In this document: positions 33,544 through 42,394 of the stretch, piece after piece
How the letters are laid out: each line of letters opens with the position of its first letter
Position numbering within the stretch: position 1 is the stretch's first letter
Origin: JACKDX01 sp964640175
GTDB taxonomy: Bacteria > Myxococcota_A > Polyangia > Polyangiales > GCA-016699535
Reading direction: 5' to 3'
Assembly (NCBI GenBank): GCA_964640175.1
Contig: CAZXFW010000007.1
Coordinates: 1 to 64,000, forward strand
Length of the DNA: 64,000 nt
Position numbers and translations under genes: made by a program
The notes under the pieces: model-generated
The model's input: only the letters and a program-made list of their open reading frames with translations
Told to the model about the DNA's origin: nothing
The model's database searches: none

Positions 33544-34095
33544 TCAGATAGGCCAAAGGGCTTTGAGCAGCAGTGCTAACAAAAGTAACGTAAGGCAGGT
33601 CCAGCAAAGCCGCTGCCAAAATCGTGGTTTATCAGCAGGTGGGTTTGGCCAGAATGTAATGGCTTCGATGCGGTGTTGTGGCACGTTGACCAACAGTGCT
33701 CCGTCCGTCTGATAGGCCACGAGATATTCCAAGAGCTGACGCCGTGTGTGTGCTGTTTCAATGTGGGGTGCTTCGTTGCCGGTTTTAATTTCAGCGACGT
33801 AGCGCAGTCCATCGCGTTCAACGATAGCATCGGCTCGTAGCTCGATGGGGATTGGTACACCGTCGACATCGATGCTCCAGGTTAAGGGACACTGGGTGGC
33901 AAGCACGGCATAGCCCTCGGATTGCAATAATCCAATAGCACTTTGTTCACCGCGAATTGCAATGCGGCTTCGATGTTTGGCACGCCAGCTTCGCCGAAGG
34001 GCACCGATTCGAGACATAAGCCAATGAGAGAACAGTGCACCTATCACTGCGGCTACAAGCACCAGGATGTACGTGTCAGGTACTTGGTTCAGCAT
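33544..34095 (-). CDS. Membrane-anchored PD-(D/E)XK nuclease-like protein
   Basis: A 183-aa protein from the ATG at 34095 (a TTG at 34131 would lengthen it). One TM helix (about 8-26) is followed by a strongly basic segment, so the central domain should face the cytoplasm; a second TM lies at about 162-181. The domain has a complete PD-(D/E)XK pattern: Glu50 (RGEQSAIGLL), Asp89 (RADAIVE), Glu102-Ile-Lys104 and Gln120/Tyr124 (RRQLLEYLVAY), as in RecB-type nucleases. It is divergent from dprA by about 45 bp and convergent with hemH. No named family is recognised; DNA cleavage at the membrane is inference. Confidence 0.7.
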   Translation of the reverse strand: MLNQVPDTYILVLVAAVIGALFSHWLMSRIGALRRSWRAKHRSRIAIRGEQSAIGLLQSEGYAVLATQCPLTWSIDVDGVPIPIELRADAIVERDGLRYVAEIKTGNEAPHIETAHTRRQLLEYLVAYQTDGALLVNVPQHRIEAITFWPNPPADKPRFWQRLCWTCLTLLLLALLLKALWPI

Positions 34096-34140
34096 GGGTG
34101 AACGCAACCACGGTTGGGAGCCGGCCGACAAGCTTTCGGC

Positions 34141-35085
34141 ATGGCGGCCCGAACGAAGCTACATCGCTCCAAGGAGCCTTATGCACTGGATGTAGCACAT
34201 CCGGTGTGGGCAACGCTTCGCCGTTGCTTGCCGGATCTGCCAGAACATCTGTGGGCTAAAGGACTTTGGGATGCCAGCATTCCATCGGTTGCGGTGGTTG
34301 GCACGCGTTATGCGGACGACGATGCGCTTGAGTTTACGCGACATCTGGCCGCGGATCTGGCAAGCGCCGGTTGTGCGGTGCTTTCTGGGGGCGCGAGTGG
34401 GATTGATACGGCTGCGCATCAAGGGGCACTTCAGGCAGGCGGAAGAACCATGGCCGTGCTTGCCACACCTCTGGATCGGGTCTACCCGAAATCCAATCTA
34501 GGCTTATTTAATGAGATCGTGGCCTCTGGTGGAGCCCTGCTTTCGGAGCAGCCTCTTGGCGGGCCTGTGGTTCCGGCCATGTTTGTTCAACGTAACCGTT
34601 TGATTGCTGCGCTCGCCTGCGCGGTGGTGGTGGTCAGGGCGCCTTTGAAAAGTGGGGCGTTGAGCACGGCGAAATGGGCGCAAGTCATGAATATTCCACT
34701 GTTTTTTGTGCCAGCGTCCCCCTGGGATCCTCGAGGCGCAGGCTGTCTTACCCTGGCCCGGCGGGGTGCGAGGATTTGCACTTCGGCCCAAGATGTCCTA
34801 TCCGATGCCGCCTTAAGGACGTTGAATTTAACCCCTTCGCGGGAGAAGCCCACCGACCACGACAGAATAAAAATGAGTAATATCAATGGATTAGATGCAG
34901 ACAGCCAGGCTGTTTTAAGATGCCTGGCCACGGGGAGCCGTCACAGCGAGCAGCTGGCGGCGGAGCTAGGGTTTTCTGCAAAAAGAGTACAACAGGCGCT
35001 GGTCATGCTTTGCTTAGACGAGCATGTGGTGGAAAAAGGGGCTGGACGTTACGGTCTAGACCCACGAAGGACAACGGTAGGATGA
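34141..35085 (+). CDS. dprA: DNA-processing protein DprA (Smf)
   Basis: DprA binds incoming single-stranded DNA and loads RecA during natural transformation; it is also widespread in non-competent bacteria. The ATG at 34141 (alternative TTG 34114) gives 314 aa. The Rossmann core has VAVVGTRYADDDALEFTRHL, LSGGASGIDTAAHQGAL and FVQRNRLIAALACAVVVV. The C-terminal winged-helix DML1 domain (about 240-310) is present. It is followed by topA, a pairing also common in Firmicutes, and shares its upstream region with the membrane nuclease gene. Confidence 0.92.
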   Translation: MAARTKLHRSKEPYALDVAHPVWATLRRCLPDLPEHLWAKGLWDASIPSVAVVGTRYADDDALEFTRHLAADLASAGCAVLSGGASGIDTAAHQGALQAGGRTMAVLATPLDRVYPKSNLGLFNEIVASGGALLSEQPLGGPVVPAMFVQRNRLIAALACAVVVVRAPLKSGALSTAKWAQVMNIPLFFVPASPWDPRGAGCLTLARRGARICTSAQDVLSDAALRTLNLTPSREKPTDHDRIKMSNINGLDADSQAVLRCLATGSRHSEQLAAELGFSAKRVQQALVMLCLDEHVVEKGAGRYGLDPRRTTVG

Positions 35086-35127
35086 GCGCGGCCGCTTGGG
35101 CTGCGCGAAGGTAGATGAGGAGCTGGT

Positions 35128-37500
35128 ATGAGCAAATCCTTGGTCATTGTGGAATCACCCGCCAAAGCCAAGACCATCCAAAAGTATCTTGGTAAGGGCT
35201 ATACCGTCATGGCTTCCAAGGGGCATATCAAAGATTTGCCCAAACGTGGTGGCGTGGATTTCGAGAACAACTTCCAAGAGAGCTATGAGCTGATTGAGGA
35301 AAAAGGAAAAGCCGACATCCTTAAGTCGATCAAGCAAGCTGCCAAGGGTGTGGACGAGGTGCTGTTGGCCACTGACCCGGATCGCGAGGGTGAGGCCATT
35401 GCATGGCATATCAAGGAAGAATTAGAGAAAGCGAAAATCAAAGCCGCGATTTCGCGGGTGCTGTTTATAGAAATTACGAAAAAGGGTGTGCAGGCAGGCA
35501 TTGAGCATCCACGAGAGCTTGATACGCATCTTTATGAAGCACAGCGTACGCGCCGCGTCTTGGATCGTATTGGAGGGTATCCGCTGTCGAATCTGTTATG
35601 GCGCAAGCTCGCCTTTGGGCTATCTGCCGGTCGTGTTCAAACACCGGCGCTTCGGATCATTGTGGATCGGCAACGTGAAATCGATGCGTTTGTGCCGGTG
35701 AAATATTGGTTGGTGGATGCGGCGCTTGTGGGCAAGCAGCGACCAGGCTTTACTGCGCTGTTGGAGTCGGTCGATGGTGAAAAACTTGAGCGCGTCAGTT
35801 CCAAACCATCCGTCGATAACGCTGAGCTTGCAGAGAGCTATGTCGTAGAGCTTAAGCAAGCAAGTTACGCAGTTGAAAAAATTACGAAACGTGCCCAAAA
35901 GCGTAGCGCCCCGGCGCCTTACACCACATCAAAGTTACAACAAGACGCTTCCAATCGCTTGGGTATGCAACCCAAAGGCACCATGCGGGTGGCGCAAAAA
36001 TTGTACGAAGGCGTCGAAGTGGGCCGTGGTAGCCAAGCGGAAGTGGTCGGGTTGATCACGTACATGCGTACGGACAGTGTACGCTTGTCCGATGATGCCG
36101 TGACCGCGTGTCGTGACTACATTCGTAGCACCTATGGTCCAGACAGCCTTCCTGAGAAGCCCAATTTCTTCAAAGGCAAAAAGCAAAATGTGCAAGATGC
36201 ACACGAAGCCATTCGGCCTACGCGGATGGATTTGCCTCCGGAAAAGGTGCAACACGATTTAAGATCTGAACAATATCGGTTGTACAAACTGATTTGGGAT
36301 CGTTTTGTGGCTTGTCAAATGACGCCTGCAGTCTACGACCAGACGGGGGTGGAGATTCAAGCCAAAGGCAAAACGCATGCCTATGGCCTAAAAGTAAGCG
36401 GGAGCGTGCTTAAAGTTCCTGGTTGGAAACGTGTCTATGGGGTGACGAGTCCCGAGCTTGCCGGTGAGGAGATTTCAGCGGACGACACAGAAGAAGGGTT
36501 ATTGCCTGAACTCAGTGAAGGTGAATCATTGACGTTGGTGGTGCCGCCCAGTGTGCAATCCCATGCCAAACAAACCGAGCCTCCGCCCTATTTCAACGAA
36601 GCGAGTTTGGTTAAAAAACTCGAAGAAGAAGGCATCGGTCGGCCTAGTACCTATGCCGAGATCATCAGCAAAGTAGAAGCGCGTGATTATGTGCGCAAGG
36701 TTGAGAATAAACTCAAGCCTACCCCGTTAGGTATGTTGGTGATTGACCGTCTTGTGGCGGATGACTTTTTGCTGGCAGACATTGGTTTTACAAGTAAACT
36801 TGAGGACGATTTGGATGCTGTGGCCGAAGCACGTGCCAAGCGAATCGAAGTGCTTGCGCCGTTTCATGAAGTGTTGCAGGCAAAGATCGCCAAAGTGCTC
36901 GAACAGCCCGGAAAATGGTGGCCTGAAGCAGAGTCCATGGATGAAAAGTGCCCCGAGTGTGGCAAGGAACTCACGAAACGCTGGGGACGTAACGGCCCGT
37001 TTATTGGGTGTCCTGGGTACCCTGATTGTAAATACACGCGAAACATTCCTGGCGCGGATGACGGAGAGGGCGAAGGGAGCCGCGAGCCGGAGGTTACGGC
37101 GTATACCTGTGATGAATGTAGCTCTCCCATGCTTAAGCGCTGGGGACGCAACGGCTATTTCCTTGGGTGTTCACGTTATCCTTCGTGCAAACACACGCGC
37201 AATTTGCCATTGGGTGTCCATTGCCCCAAGTGCAAAGGGGAAATCGTTCAGGTTAAAGGCAAGGCGCGCAGTCGCCCCTTTTATGGGTGTGCCAACTACA
37301 ATAGTGAAGCCAAGTGTGATTTTCGCATTTGGCAAAAACCGTTTGCACAGCCCTGCCCGCAATGTGGTACAGATTTTCTGGTGCCAGCAGGTGGAAAGCG
37401 CAATCCTGTGCTTAAGTGTGCTAAAGAAGGTTGCGATTACCAGGGGCCGATGCCAGAAGCAGCCGAGCGCAAAGACGAAGACTTGGCGGCGACTGGTTAG
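35128..37500 (+). CDS. topA: DNA topoisomerase I
   Basis: A type IA topoisomerase that relaxes negative supercoils. The 790-aa protein starts with a Toprim domain (KSLVIVESPAKAKTIQKYL; ATDPDREGEAIAWHI with the acidic triad). The nucleophilic Tyr is in LITYMRTDSVRLS (about 313). The C-terminus has four zinc-ribbon units (starting near 610, 662, 698 and 747), each with two Cys pairs; the first two share the K/LKRWGRNGxFxGC pattern, suggesting duplication. GAGGAG precedes the ATG by six bases. Confidence 0.96.
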   Translation: MSKSLVIVESPAKAKTIQKYLGKGYTVMASKGHIKDLPKRGGVDFENNFQESYELIEEKGKADILKSIKQAAKGVDEVLLATDPDREGEAIAWHIKEELEKAKIKAAISRVLFIEITKKGVQAGIEHPRELDTHLYEAQRTRRVLDRIGGYPLSNLLWRKLAFGLSAGRVQTPALRIIVDRQREIDAFVPVKYWLVDAALVGKQRPGFTALLESVDGEKLERVSSKPSVDNAELAESYVVELKQASYAVEKITKRAQKRSAPAPYTTSKLQQDASNRLGMQPKGTMRVAQKLYEGVEVGRGSQAEVVGLITYMRTDSVRLSDDAVTACRDYIRSTYGPDSLPEKPNFFKGKKQNVQDAHEAIRPTRMDLPPEKVQHDLRSEQYRLYKLIWDRFVACQMTPAVYDQTGVEIQAKGKTHAYGLKVSGSVLKVPGWKRVYGVTSPELAGEEISADDTEEGLLPELSEGESLTLVVPPSVQSHAKQTEPPPYFNEASLVKKLEEEGIGRPSTYAEIISKVEARDYVRKVENKLKPTPLGMLVIDRLVADDFLLADIGFTSKLEDDLDAVAEARAKRIEVLAPFHEVLQAKIAKVLEQPGKWWPEAESMDEKCPECGKELTKRWGRNGPFIGCPGYPDCKYTRNIPGADDGEGEGSREPEVTAYTCDECSSPMLKRWGRNGYFLGCSRYPSCKHTRNLPLGVHCPKCKGEIVQVKGKARSRPFYGCANYNSEAKCDFRIWQKPFAQPCPQCGTDFLVPAGGKRNPVLKCAKEGCDYQGPMPEAAERKDEDLAATG

Positions 37501-37560
37501 ACACCTTCTGCCCGCACAGGATGTGTTGTGACGCTCGTCTGAAATTCCAGAAATCGTACT

Positions 37561-38283
37561 ATGATGATCAAAAGGCTTCGTTCACCCGTGCCTAGTCTTA
37601 TCGGCTTTGGCATGCTGCTACTGTGTGTGTGTGGTTTGAGCACGCCCGTGCATGCAGATGATACTGAGCTTTGGATAGTGACCGTGGCAAGAACGGAACT
37701 GACCCCAAACGATCCACGCTGGCTTGGGTATTTGGAAGTTCAGCCTCGTTTTGGAGATTACGGCACACGTCTCATTCTGAGGCCTGCGCTTGGGTTTAAA
37801 ATCTTTGAAGGTGGTGAGGCGTGGCTGGGTTATGCATGGATACCTACTGTATTTAATGGTGAGGCTCCTGACACGTACGAAAACCGACTTTGGCAACAGT
37901 GGTTAGCTTCCTTGAAGCTGCAATTCGTTGATCTTTCATTGCGTACGCGTCTTGAAGAACGGTTTGTCACCCATGCAGATGGCATGAGCTTGCTGTTGAG
38001 AGAGATGATTCGAACTAACTGGAAATTCGTGCCTGACGGCATCTGGTATCTGCCTATCACGCTTGAGTTGATGATCGACTTGAATGAAACAGACTGGCAG
38101 CCGCAGAGCGGATTCGATCATTACCGATTGTTTGGAGGGCTAGGACTGAATGTCGGCGGTGGCCTACGCTTTGAGCTTGGGTATGCCTTGGTTCATTCTA
38201 TTCGCGATCCAGGTCCGGATAAGCTTTCCCATGTGGCGTCATTCAACCTTTTCTGGGATCACCAATTTAGCCACCCGAAATAG
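37561..38283 (+). CDS. DUF2490 predicted outer-membrane beta-barrel protein
   Basis: A 240-aa exported protein: signal peptide about 1-32 ending near VHADD, then alternating amphipathic strands and the RLEERFVTHADGMSLLLREM region seen in DUF2490 proteins. It ends in a strand with terminal aromatic residues (NLFWDHQF). Function unknown. It is inserted between topA and trmFO relative to the Firmicutes order. Its last 17 bp overlap the convergent dusB. Confidence 0.7.
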   Translation: MMIKRLRSPVPSLIGFGMLLLCVCGLSTPVHADDTELWIVTVARTELTPNDPRWLGYLEVQPRFGDYGTRLILRPALGFKIFEGGEAWLGYAWIPTVFNGEAPDTYENRLWQQWLASLKLQFVDLSLRTRLEERFVTHADGMSLLLREMIRTNWKFVPDGIWYLPITLELMIDLNETDWQPQSGFDHYRLFGGLGLNVGGGLRFELGYALVHSIRDPGPDKLSHVASFNLFWDHQFSHPK

Positions 38284-39409
38284 TGTCTTCCGCACTTTGA
38301 CCCGGTGGTATCGCATCACCGAGAGACTCGAGATAGCCTGCAGGAAGTGCGACTTTTTGAGTGCCTGCACGCTTGCCCCGTTTCAGGCGCAACGCACTTT
38401 GTGGAAAAGGTTGATGAGGATCCGCTGTACTCAACACATCTTGAAAAGCATCCAGTGTACTTACACGCATCAATGCATCTCGTAGCGCTGCGCCATCTTT
38501 GAAGCCCTTGGTGTACCACGTGCTGTGTTTGCGGAAATTTCGCATAGCGGAGGCTTCCCCGAGCCAATTGCAAAGCAATTGTGCGTGGGTGTGCATGATG
38601 GTGGCTACTTCTCCAAAGGTGGGGAGGGGTTGGGGCTCTCGCCCTTCAAACACATCGACAAGATCTCGAAAGAGCCAAGGTCTTCCTAAGCAGCCGCGGC
38701 CTACGATCACGCCGTCACAACCGGTTTGCTGCATCATGGCAATGGCATCCTTGGCTTCCCATATGTCGCCATTTCCTAAGACGGGAATGTGTTTGACTGC
38801 GGCCTTAAGGCGTGCAATCTCTTCCCACCGGGCTTCGCCGTCGTAAAGTTGTGCTGCGGTGCGAGCGTGAAGCCCGATAGCAGCGCATCCTTCTTCTTGT
38901 GCGATGTAGCCTGATTGAAGATGTGTATGATACTGCTCGTCGATTCCAATGCGAAACTTAATGGTAACAGGTACATTGGAAGCATGTCTTACAGCAGCTC
39001 GTACGATGTGCTGAAGCAATTTGGGTTTCAAAGGAATGGCGGCACCTCCGCCTTTGCGTGTGACTTTGGGGACTGGGCAGCCAAAGTTGAGATCAATGTG
39101 ATCCACCTTGCCTTCTTGGACCAGACGTTCGACCGCAAGACCCACGTAGTGGGGATCTACACCATAGAGCTGCAAACTGCGGATGGATTCTTCAGGGCCG
39201 AAGTCTGTCAGGCGTAGTGTTTTTTCCCTTCCTTCGACTAAGGGGCGTGCGGTGATCATCTCACTGACATAAAGCCCAGCACCAAAACGCTTGCACAACG
39301 TTCGGAAAGGGTAATTGGTGACACCTGCCATGGGCGCAAGCACTACCGGCGGCCAAATGCGAAGGCTTCCGAGTGCAAGTGGGTGCCAAGGATAGGAGGA
39401 GTTAGTCAT
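38267..39409 (-). CDS. dusB: tRNA-dihydrouridine synthase (DusB-like)
   Basis: An FMN enzyme that reduces uridines in the tRNA D-loop. In the 380-aa chain, FMN-binding LAPMAGVTNYPFRTLC (about 24-39) and catalytic Cys in NFGCPVPKVTRKGGGAAI (about 107-124) are present, with the later VIVGRGCLGRPWLF phosphate site. The C-terminus (residues 325-380) is longer and more basic than average. It is divergent from trmFO with only 20 bp between start codons, so promoters must lie inside the neighbouring coding regions or upstream. Confidence 0.92.
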   Translation of the reverse strand: MTNSSYPWHPLALGSLRIWPPVVLAPMAGVTNYPFRTLCKRFGAGLYVSEMITARPLVEGREKTLRLTDFGPEESIRSLQLYGVDPHYVGLAVERLVQEGKVDHIDLNFGCPVPKVTRKGGGAAIPLKPKLLQHIVRAAVRHASNVPVTIKFRIGIDEQYHTHLQSGYIAQEEGCAAIGLHARTAAQLYDGEARWEEIARLKAAVKHIPVLGNGDIWEAKDAIAMMQQTGCDGVIVGRGCLGRPWLFRDLVDVFEGREPQPLPTFGEVATIMHTHAQLLCNWLGEASAMRNFRKHSTWYTKGFKDGAALRDALMRVSTLDAFQDVLSTADPHQPFPQSALRLKRGKRAGTQKVALPAGYLESLGDAIPPGQSAEDTISGG

Positions 39410-39429
39410 GTGGTGTATACAGCAAATCC

Positions 39430-40785
39430 ATGGAAGTGATGGTGATTGGAGCAGGGTTAGCGGGGTGTGAGTGTGCTTGGCAGCTTGCCGAGCAAGGCAT
39501 CCGTGTGACCGTTGTAGAACAAAAACCGCATCGGCGCACGCCTGCTCAAAAGAGTGATGGTTTTGCCGAGTTGGTGTGTTCGAATTCGTTTCGCGGGCTG
39601 GCGCTCAGCAATGCCGTGGGGTTACTCAAAGAAGAGATGCGTCGCGCAGGCTCGCTGATCATGCAGTGTGCTGAAGCAACGAAAGTGCCGGCTGGCGGTG
39701 CATTGGCTGTCGATCGTGAACAGTTTTCAGAGGCTGTCACGCGGGCGATACAAGCACATCCGCGCATTCGTGTGCGTCATGAAGAAGTACAATCGATGCC
39801 TTCCCATCGGCCGTTGGTGATTGCCACCGGGCCTTTAACGGGCGATGCATTGGCGCAAGAGCTGGAGCGCGTGTTGGGTAAGACACGTTTGGCTTACTAC
39901 GATGCGATAGCGCCTGTGATTTTGGCCGAGTCCATCGACTGGAGCAAGGTGTTTCGAGCCTCGCGTTACGATAAGGGCGGAGATGATGCCTATGTCAACT
40001 GTCCGATGAACGAAGAGCAGTATACAGCATTTGTGAATGAGGTTCGATCGGCTGCCATGCTTCAAGCGCATGCGTTTGAAGACGCCAACTATTTTGAAGG
40101 GTGCTTACCATTTGAAGTGATGGTAGAGCGCGGAGAAAAGACGTTGGCATACGGGCCTATGAAACCCGTGGGTCTGATAGATCCCACGACGGGACGTCGC
40201 CCCTATGCAGTGGTGCAGCTTCGACAAGAAGACAGTGCGGCGACTGCATACAACATCGTAGGGTTTCAGACGCGCCTAACCTATCCCGAACAAAAACGTG
40301 TGTTTCGAATGATTCCTGGTTTGGAGCAGGCGGAGTTCGAGCGATTGGGCAGTGTACACCGCAATACATTTGTGGATGCTCCGTGCGTGCTTCACGAAGA
40401 CTTGAGCATGCGCGATCTTCCAGGCGTCTATCTGGCCGGGCAGATCACAGGCGTGGAAGGTTATCTTGAGAGTGCGGCGTGTGGGCTTGTGTTGGGCATC
40501 ATGTTAGGCATGAGCCAGAGGGGTCGTGTTGCACCGCGACCACCGGAGACGACGGCGCTCGGCGCACTTTTGCATCATTTACGTGGACCTAACCCGCGGT
40601 TTCAACCTTCCAACGTCGTTTGGAGCTTGTTTCCACCCCTCGAAGGAATGCCGCGTCTTAAAAAACGTGCACGTCACGAAGCGATGGCAGAGCGTGCGCT
40701 GAAAGATCTGAGCGTGTGGCTTCGTAGTGTGCTTGCGGAAGATTCTGCAAACCAGGCGAGTAAGACAGAAATGGCATATTTTTAA
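39430..40785 (+). CDS. trmFO: Folate-dependent tRNA (uracil-54-C5) methyltransferase TrmFO
   Basis: An FAD enzyme that uses methylenetetrahydrofolate to make ribothymidine-54 in tRNA. The N-terminal dinucleotide-binding motif VIGAGLAGCECAWQLAEQG is followed by VEQKPHRRTPAQKSDGFAELVCSN-type family sequence. Mid-protein KPVGLIDPTTGRRPYAVVQL and the C-terminal GQITGVEGYLESAACGLVLG are typical. The 451-aa length is normal. It precedes xerC, hslV and hslU in one direction. Confidence 0.95.
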   Translation: MEVMVIGAGLAGCECAWQLAEQGIRVTVVEQKPHRRTPAQKSDGFAELVCSNSFRGLALSNAVGLLKEEMRRAGSLIMQCAEATKVPAGGALAVDREQFSEAVTRAIQAHPRIRVRHEEVQSMPSHRPLVIATGPLTGDALAQELERVLGKTRLAYYDAIAPVILAESIDWSKVFRASRYDKGGDDAYVNCPMNEEQYTAFVNEVRSAAMLQAHAFEDANYFEGCLPFEVMVERGEKTLAYGPMKPVGLIDPTTGRRPYAVVQLRQEDSAATAYNIVGFQTRLTYPEQKRVFRMIPGLEQAEFERLGSVHRNTFVDAPCVLHEDLSMRDLPGVYLAGQITGVEGYLESAACGLVLGIMLGMSQRGRVAPRPPETTALGALLHHLRGPNPRFQPSNVVWSLFPPLEGMPRLKKRARHEAMAERALKDLSVWLRSVLAEDSANQASKTEMAYF

Positions 40786-40849
40786 TCAAAAAATGACAAA
40801 TATGTCCGTTTTTTTGACATTTGACAGCCATTTTCCTAAGGCTTGTCAG

Positions 40850-41815
40850 GTGGCTTTGTCGGTTAAGCACACGCCCCTCGGCGAGCAGATCGCCCTGTTT
40901 AGCGATTACCTTCGCAGTGAGCGGCGTTGCTCTTTAGGCACCGTTAACGTGTATCGACGGGACTTGCATGCGTTTGAAGCATTTTTAGTCAGCGAGGGGC
41001 ATGCAACGGATGCGGCGAAGGTGGACACCTTGTGGCTTCGGATGTATTTGGCGTCGCTTTACGGTCGTCAGGCTCCGCGAACGCTAGCACGTAAACTGGC
41101 CACGTTGCGTTCGTTTTATCGATTCTTGCGTCGTCGTGGCATCGTCAAGCACAACCCTGCAAGCACGTTGCGAAGTCCCAAGCTTCCCAAGTCTTTACCC
41201 GATTTCTTAACCGTGGACGATGCCTTTCGCGTGATGCATGCGCCACAGCAAGAAAAAGACGACACTCCTTTGGCACGACGTGATCGCGCCATAGTGGAGC
41301 TCTTGTATGGCAGTGGTATCCGTTTAAGCGAGCTCGTAGGCATCAAGCAAAACGATATTGATCTCCACCAGCAACGAGTGCGTGTGCTTGGTAAAGGCAA
41401 TAAAGAACGGTGGGTTCCCATAGGCAATCCTTGTAAGGCGGCATTGGAATCCTATTTAGCGGTTCGTGCTACGTTGCGTCATCCCAAGACAGGCGCACAA
41501 CATCACGAGGCATTGTTTCTTGGTCGATGGGGAACGGCGCTCAGTCCAAGACAGGTGCAGCACTTGTTACGCCGTTATGGAAAAGTGGCCATGGGACGTT
41601 CGGATTTGCATCCCCATACACTTCGGCATAGCTGTGCCACCCATTTGCTTGATGCAGGGGCTGATCTTCGTGGTATTCAGGAATTTCTCGGGCATACAAG
41701 TTTGGCGACGACCCAACGTTATACGCACCTTACGGTGGATCGGTTGATGGAGGCGTATGACAAAGCTCACCCGATGGCCCATCGTCCAGTTGACACAGGG
41801 CAAGAGGATCCTTAG
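40850..41815 (+). CDS. xerC: Tyrosine recombinase XerC/XerD-like
   Basis: A site-specific recombinase, probably for chromosome dimer resolution. GTG 40850 is preferred because AAGG lies eight bases ahead (321 aa); an in-frame open region extends further upstream into trmFO. The N-terminal SAM-like domain (QIALFSDYLRSERRCSLGTV) precedes the catalytic domain with Arg in YGSGIRLSELVG, Lys in GKGNKERWVP, His-x-x-Arg in HPHTLRHSCATH, and His/Tyr in LGHTSLATTQRYTH. The position beside hslV is that of codV in B. subtilis. XerC versus XerD cannot be settled from the sequence alone. Confidence 0.9.
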   Translation: MALSVKHTPLGEQIALFSDYLRSERRCSLGTVNVYRRDLHAFEAFLVSEGHATDAAKVDTLWLRMYLASLYGRQAPRTLARKLATLRSFYRFLRRRGIVKHNPASTLRSPKLPKSLPDFLTVDDAFRVMHAPQQEKDDTPLARRDRAIVELLYGSGIRLSELVGIKQNDIDLHQQRVRVLGKGNKERWVPIGNPCKAALESYLAVRATLRHPKTGAQHHEALFLGRWGTALSPRQVQHLLRRYGKVAMGRSDLHPHTLRHSCATHLLDAGADLRGIQEFLGHTSLATTQRYTHLTVDRLMEAYDKAHPMAHRPVDTGQEDP

Positions 41816-41827
41816 GTTGCCTACGCC

Positions 41828-42394
41828 TTGTCTCATTCTGCGACAATTCATGCCCCTGAGAGGTTCCGTTCCACGACGATCGTAGCGGTGCGTCGTGATG
41901 GCCGTGCGGCCATGGCAGGCGATGGCCAAGTCTCGCATGGGCAAACGGTGTTGAAATCCAAGGCACGCAAAGTCAGACGGATTTCCGATGGCAAGGTCAT
42001 CGCAGGGTTTGCGGGTGCGACGGCCGATGCGTTCACCTTGCTTGATCGTTTTGAAGCCAAGTTTCAGGAGCATCGGGGTTCGTTGTCGCGTGCGTCTGTG
42101 GAACTTGCAAAAGACTGGCGTACAGACAAATACTTGCGTCGTCTGGAAGCGATGATGATCGTGATGGATAAAGATCTTACCCTCTTGCTTTCCGGCACAG
42201 GGGATGTGATCGAGCCAGATGAAGGGGTGATTGCCATTGGTTCTGGGGGGCCGTATGCGCTCTCCGCAGCACGCGCACTGATGTGTCATACCACGCTGGA
42301 TGCGAGCAGCATTGCCAGCGAAGCTCTGCGTATTGCAGCAGACATTTGTGTGTACACCAACGGCGAGATTCTGGTTGAGGAATTAGGAACATGA
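41828..42394 (+). CDS. hslV: HslV (ClpQ) protease subunit
   Basis: The peptidase of the HslUV proteasome-like ATP-dependent protease. No ATG is available in frame; TTG 41828 is the only sensible start, 12 bases after the xerC stop in the same frame. Mature activity needs removal of a roughly 15-residue propeptide to expose Thr16 (RFRS/TTIVAV). Family motifs AGDGQVSHGQTV, VIAGFAGATADAFTLLDRFE and IAIGSGGPYAL are intact. The SGTGDVIEPDEG segment is more like Firmicutes ClpQ. It overlaps hslU by 4 bp. Confidence 0.93.
   Translation: MSHSATIHAPERFRSTTIVAVRRDGRAAMAGDGQVSHGQTVLKSKARKVRRISDGKVIAGFAGATADAFTLLDRFEAKFQEHRGSLSRASVELAKDWRTDKYLRRLEAMMIVMDKDLTLLLSGTGDVIEPDEGVIAIGSGGPYALSAARALMCHTTLDASSIASEALRIAADICVYTNGEILVEELGT

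Noticed and set aside
40727..40849. Longer XerC start inside trmFO
   Set aside because: No ribosome site for the upstream ATGs and the extra residues do not resemble a recombinase; GTG 40850 has AAGG at good spacing.
40850..42394. xerC-hslV as one fused or frameshifted gene
   Set aside because: The two share a frame, but a clear TAG separates them, each is complete, and the same gene order as separate genes is known elsewhere.
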